NCBI GenBank assembly: GCA_027296385.1
Contig: JAPUJD010000154.1
Span: forward strand, 1-7,578
Source of the DNA: Acidobacteriota bacterium
GTDB taxonomy: Bacteria; Acidobacteriota; Thermoanaerobaculia; Multivoradales; JAHEKO01
Length of the DNA: 7,578 nt
Direction: 5' to 3'
In this document: positions 6,148 through 7,578 of the stretch, one piece after another
How positions within the stretch are numbered: position 1 is the stretch's first letter
How the letters are laid out: the number at the start of each line of letters is the position of its first letter
The notes under the pieces: model-generated
The model's database searches: none
Told to the model about the DNA's origin: nothing
Seen by the model: the letters and a program-made list of their open reading frames with translations, nothing else
Position numbers and translations under genes: made by a program

Positions 6148-7476
6148 ATGACCCCCCGAACCACACTTGTCCTGCCGCTGCTCGTCGCTGTCGGCGCCTG
6201 CTCCGCACCGCCGGCGGCACAACGCGGCCCGAGCGTCATCCTGGTCTCGATCGATACGCTGCGGCCGGATCATCTGGGCTGCTACGGCTACGACGCGCCA
6301 ACCAGCCCCCAGATCGACGCCTTTTGCGACGAATCGGTGGTCTTCGAGCACGCCAACGCCCAGGCGCCGTCCACCCTGCCCTCGCACGCCTCGATCCTGA
6401 CCTCGCTTCTGCCTCATCATCACGGCGCTTCGTGGGAGAACAAGCGCGGGCTGCCGGATGAGATCACCACCCTCGCCGAAGTGCTGGCCGGCCGCGGTTA
6501 CCGCACTGCGGCCTTCACCGGCGGCGGCCAGATGGACCCCGTCTTCGGGCTCGCCCAGGGCTTCGAAAAATACCGGGTCGTCGCGACCGACGACTTCGGG
6601 GTCACGGTGAGGCGCGGGCTCGAATGGCTGGACAGCCTCGGCGACGAGTCTTTCTTCCTCTTCCTCCATTCCTACCAGGTGCATCACCCCTATGACCCCG
6701 AGCCAGAGGTCCTCGACCTCTTCGAGACCGACTACGACGGGCCGCTGAGCGACACGATCAGCGTCGAGGCCATCCGGCGAATCAACCAAGCAGACAAGAA
6801 GCTACCCGCAGCCGACGTCCAGCACATCGTCAACACCTACGACGCCGAGATCCGCGAGGTCGACAGCGCCTTCGGCCGTCTCCTGGACTCCCTGCGCGAG
6901 CGCGACCTATACGACCCCATCATGCTCGTCTTCACCTCTGACCATGGCGAGGAGCTCGGCGAGCACGGTTTCGTCGGTTGGCATTCGCACACGCTCTTCG
7001 AGGAGCTCCTGCGCGTGCCCCTGATGATCAGGTTCCCGGCCGGCGCCGAGGCCGGACGGCGGGTGGAACGCCTGGTGCGGAGCATCGACATCGCCCCGAC
7101 GGTACTGAGAGCGATCGGGTCACGTGCGCCGGAGGAGTTCTCCGGCATCGATCTGGCGGCCCTGTGGAGCAGCCGTCAGGTCCCGCCCATGGTCTCGGTC
7201 AGCCGTCTCGACCGGGCCGACGGCGCCCGGGTCTCGGCCATCCGCGACCAGCGGTTCAAGCTCATCCGCCTCTTCTCGCGGCGGCAACGGTTATTCGACC
7301 TCGATCACGACCCGGGCGAGAACTGGGACACCTCTACCAGCTTCCCCCACGAGGTAGGACGCCTGCTGGCGAGCTATGAGTCGCTGCTCGAATCGCGGCC
7401 GACACCGGCCAAGACCGTCGTCAACCCCAACGACGAGCTGCGTCGGGAGCTCGAAGCCCTAGGCTACATCCAGTAG
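6148..7476 (+). CDS. Lipoprotein of the sulfatase/alkaline-phosphatase superfamily with Thr in place of the catalytic Cys
   Basis: From ATG 6148 the product is 442 residues, a usual length for the family. MTPRTTLVLPLLVAVGAC is a lipoprotein signal with Cys18 as the lipidation site, so it is probably anchored in the outer or inner membrane facing the periplasm. The alkaline-phosphatase-like fold is shown by VSIDTLRPDHLGCYG (33-47, metal ligand Asp36), the active-site box STLPSH (75-80), LHSYQVHHPYDP (173-184), TSDHGEELGEHG (263-274, ligands Asp265 and His266) and the C-terminal LFDLDHDPGE (382-391). True sulfatases have C/S-x-P-S-R, in which Cys or Ser becomes formylglycine. Here the box is T-L-P-S-H, as in related hydrolases and phospho-group transferases that use Thr directly. 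It may therefore be a phosphodiesterase or phosphotransferase rather than a sulfatase. It is transcribed divergently from the kinase. The substrate is unknown. Confidence 0.88.
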   Translation: MTPRTTLVLPLLVAVGACSAPPAAQRGPSVILVSIDTLRPDHLGCYGYDAPTSPQIDAFCDESVVFEHANAQAPSTLPSHASILTSLLPHHHGASWENKRGLPDEITTLAEVLAGRGYRTAAFTGGGQMDPVFGLAQGFEKYRVVATDDFGVTVRRGLEWLDSLGDESFFLFLHSYQVHHPYDPEPEVLDLFETDYDGPLSDTISVEAIRRINQADKKLPAADVQHIVNTYDAEIREVDSAFGRLLDSLRERDLYDPIMLVFTSDHGEELGEHGFVGWHSHTLFEELLRVPLMIRFPAGAEAGRRVERLVRSIDIAPTVLRAIGSRAPEEFSGIDLAALWSSRQVPPMVSVSRLDRADGARVSAIRDQRFKLIRLFSRRQRLFDLDHDPGENWDTSTSFPHEVGRLLASYESLLESRPTPAKTVVNPNDELRRELEALGYIQ

Positions 7477-7530
7477 CTAGCCTGCATTTCTCACCCCGTT
7501 CCGGCTGCACCAGCGGATCTGCCCGCTTCT

Positions 7531-7545
7531 CGAGCGTTGCGCTCG
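7531..7545 (+). repeat. Hairpin CGAGCG-TTG-CGCTCG
   Basis: A perfect 6-bp stem with a 3-nt loop lies 54 nt after the sulfatase-like stop. It could act as a terminator or transcript-end hairpin, but no T-run follows. It may instead be part of a repetitive palindromic element together with the next hairpin. Confidence 0.4.
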
Positions 7546-7558
7546 GTCAGTCATCCTC

Positions 7559-7578
7559 GGCGTAGCTCTGGCTGCGCC
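7559..7578 (+). repeat. Hairpin GGCGTAGC-TCTG-GCTGCGCC at the window edge
   Basis: An 8-bp stem (seven Watson-Crick pairs and one G-U in RNA) with a 4-nt loop ends exactly at the last base, so the structure may continue outside. Two hairpins within 50 bp of non-coding sequence resemble REP-type intergenic palindromes; no second copy is visible in this window. Confidence 0.4.

Larger units (their letters stand above)
7477..7578. other. Non-coding right edge after the sulfatase-like gene
   Basis: I find no convincing gene in these 102 bases. The stretch contains two hairpins near the end (listed separately) and no T-rich tract after either. Confidence 0.5.

Noticed and set aside
5508..6239. 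243-residue minus-strand frame spanning the kinase start and divergent spacer
   Set aside because: It is out of frame with the clear kinase domain and Arg-rich throughout; it arises from GC-rich codon bias.
6097..6789. 230-residue antisense frame in the sulfatase-like gene
   Set aside because: It has no recognisable motif, and the plus-strand gene has all superfamily motifs in order.
1..7578. CRISPR array, insertion sequence, integron, phage or toxin-antitoxin system
   Set aside because: No regular direct repeats, transposase, integrase or toxin-like small gene pair is visible; the window reads as ordinary host chromosome.

Overview
The window is dense, very GC-rich chromosomal DNA with six protein-coding genes, five complete and one cut by the left edge. 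There is no sign of rRNA, tRNA, CRISPR or an insertion sequence. The gene content suggests an Acidobacteriota-like bacterium (Thermoanaerobaculia or a relative): a degenerate VWFA-related secreted protein, a Ser/Thr kinase with a long extracytoplasmic C-terminus, a secreted peptidase of the MA type, a lipoprotein 'sulfatase' with a T-x-P-S-H active-site box, and a TatD enzyme of the archaeal-like type. The taxonomic call is inference from family memory; no marker gene is present.

Layout. 1-799 (-) encodes a secreted protein with a small beta domain, helical repeats and a coiled coil; its 3' end is outside the window. A 104-bp divergent spacer (800-903) follows, with a -10-like box and an inverted repeat. 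904-2187 (+) and 2184-3434 (+) form a tightly coupled pair (GTGA overlap): a VWFA-like secreted protein and an SH3 plus zinc-peptidase secreted protein. On the other strand a two-gene unit reads leftward: the membrane kinase (6028-4199) and then, 27 nt later, the TatD hydrolase (4171-3419). The TatD and peptidase genes converge and overlap tail to tail by 16 bp, with a strong stem-loop at the junction. A second divergent spacer (6029-6147) carries a 16-bp dyad and separates the kinase from the lipoprotein sulfatase-superfamily gene (6148-7476, +). The last ~100 bp (7477-7578) is non-coding and holds two hairpins.

How the genes may work together. Five of the six products are predicted to be exported or membrane-anchored with large extracytoplasmic parts, so this is an envelope-facing neighbourhood. 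The kinase would carry a signal across the membrane. The VWFA-like/peptidase pair looks like one functional unit because of translational coupling. No defence, secretion or biosynthetic system can be named. The most unusual points are the kinase's unassigned C-terminal beta domain, the decayed metal site of the VWFA-like protein beside an intact zinc peptidase, the non-cysteine active site of the sulfatase-like lipoprotein, and the intergenic dyads.
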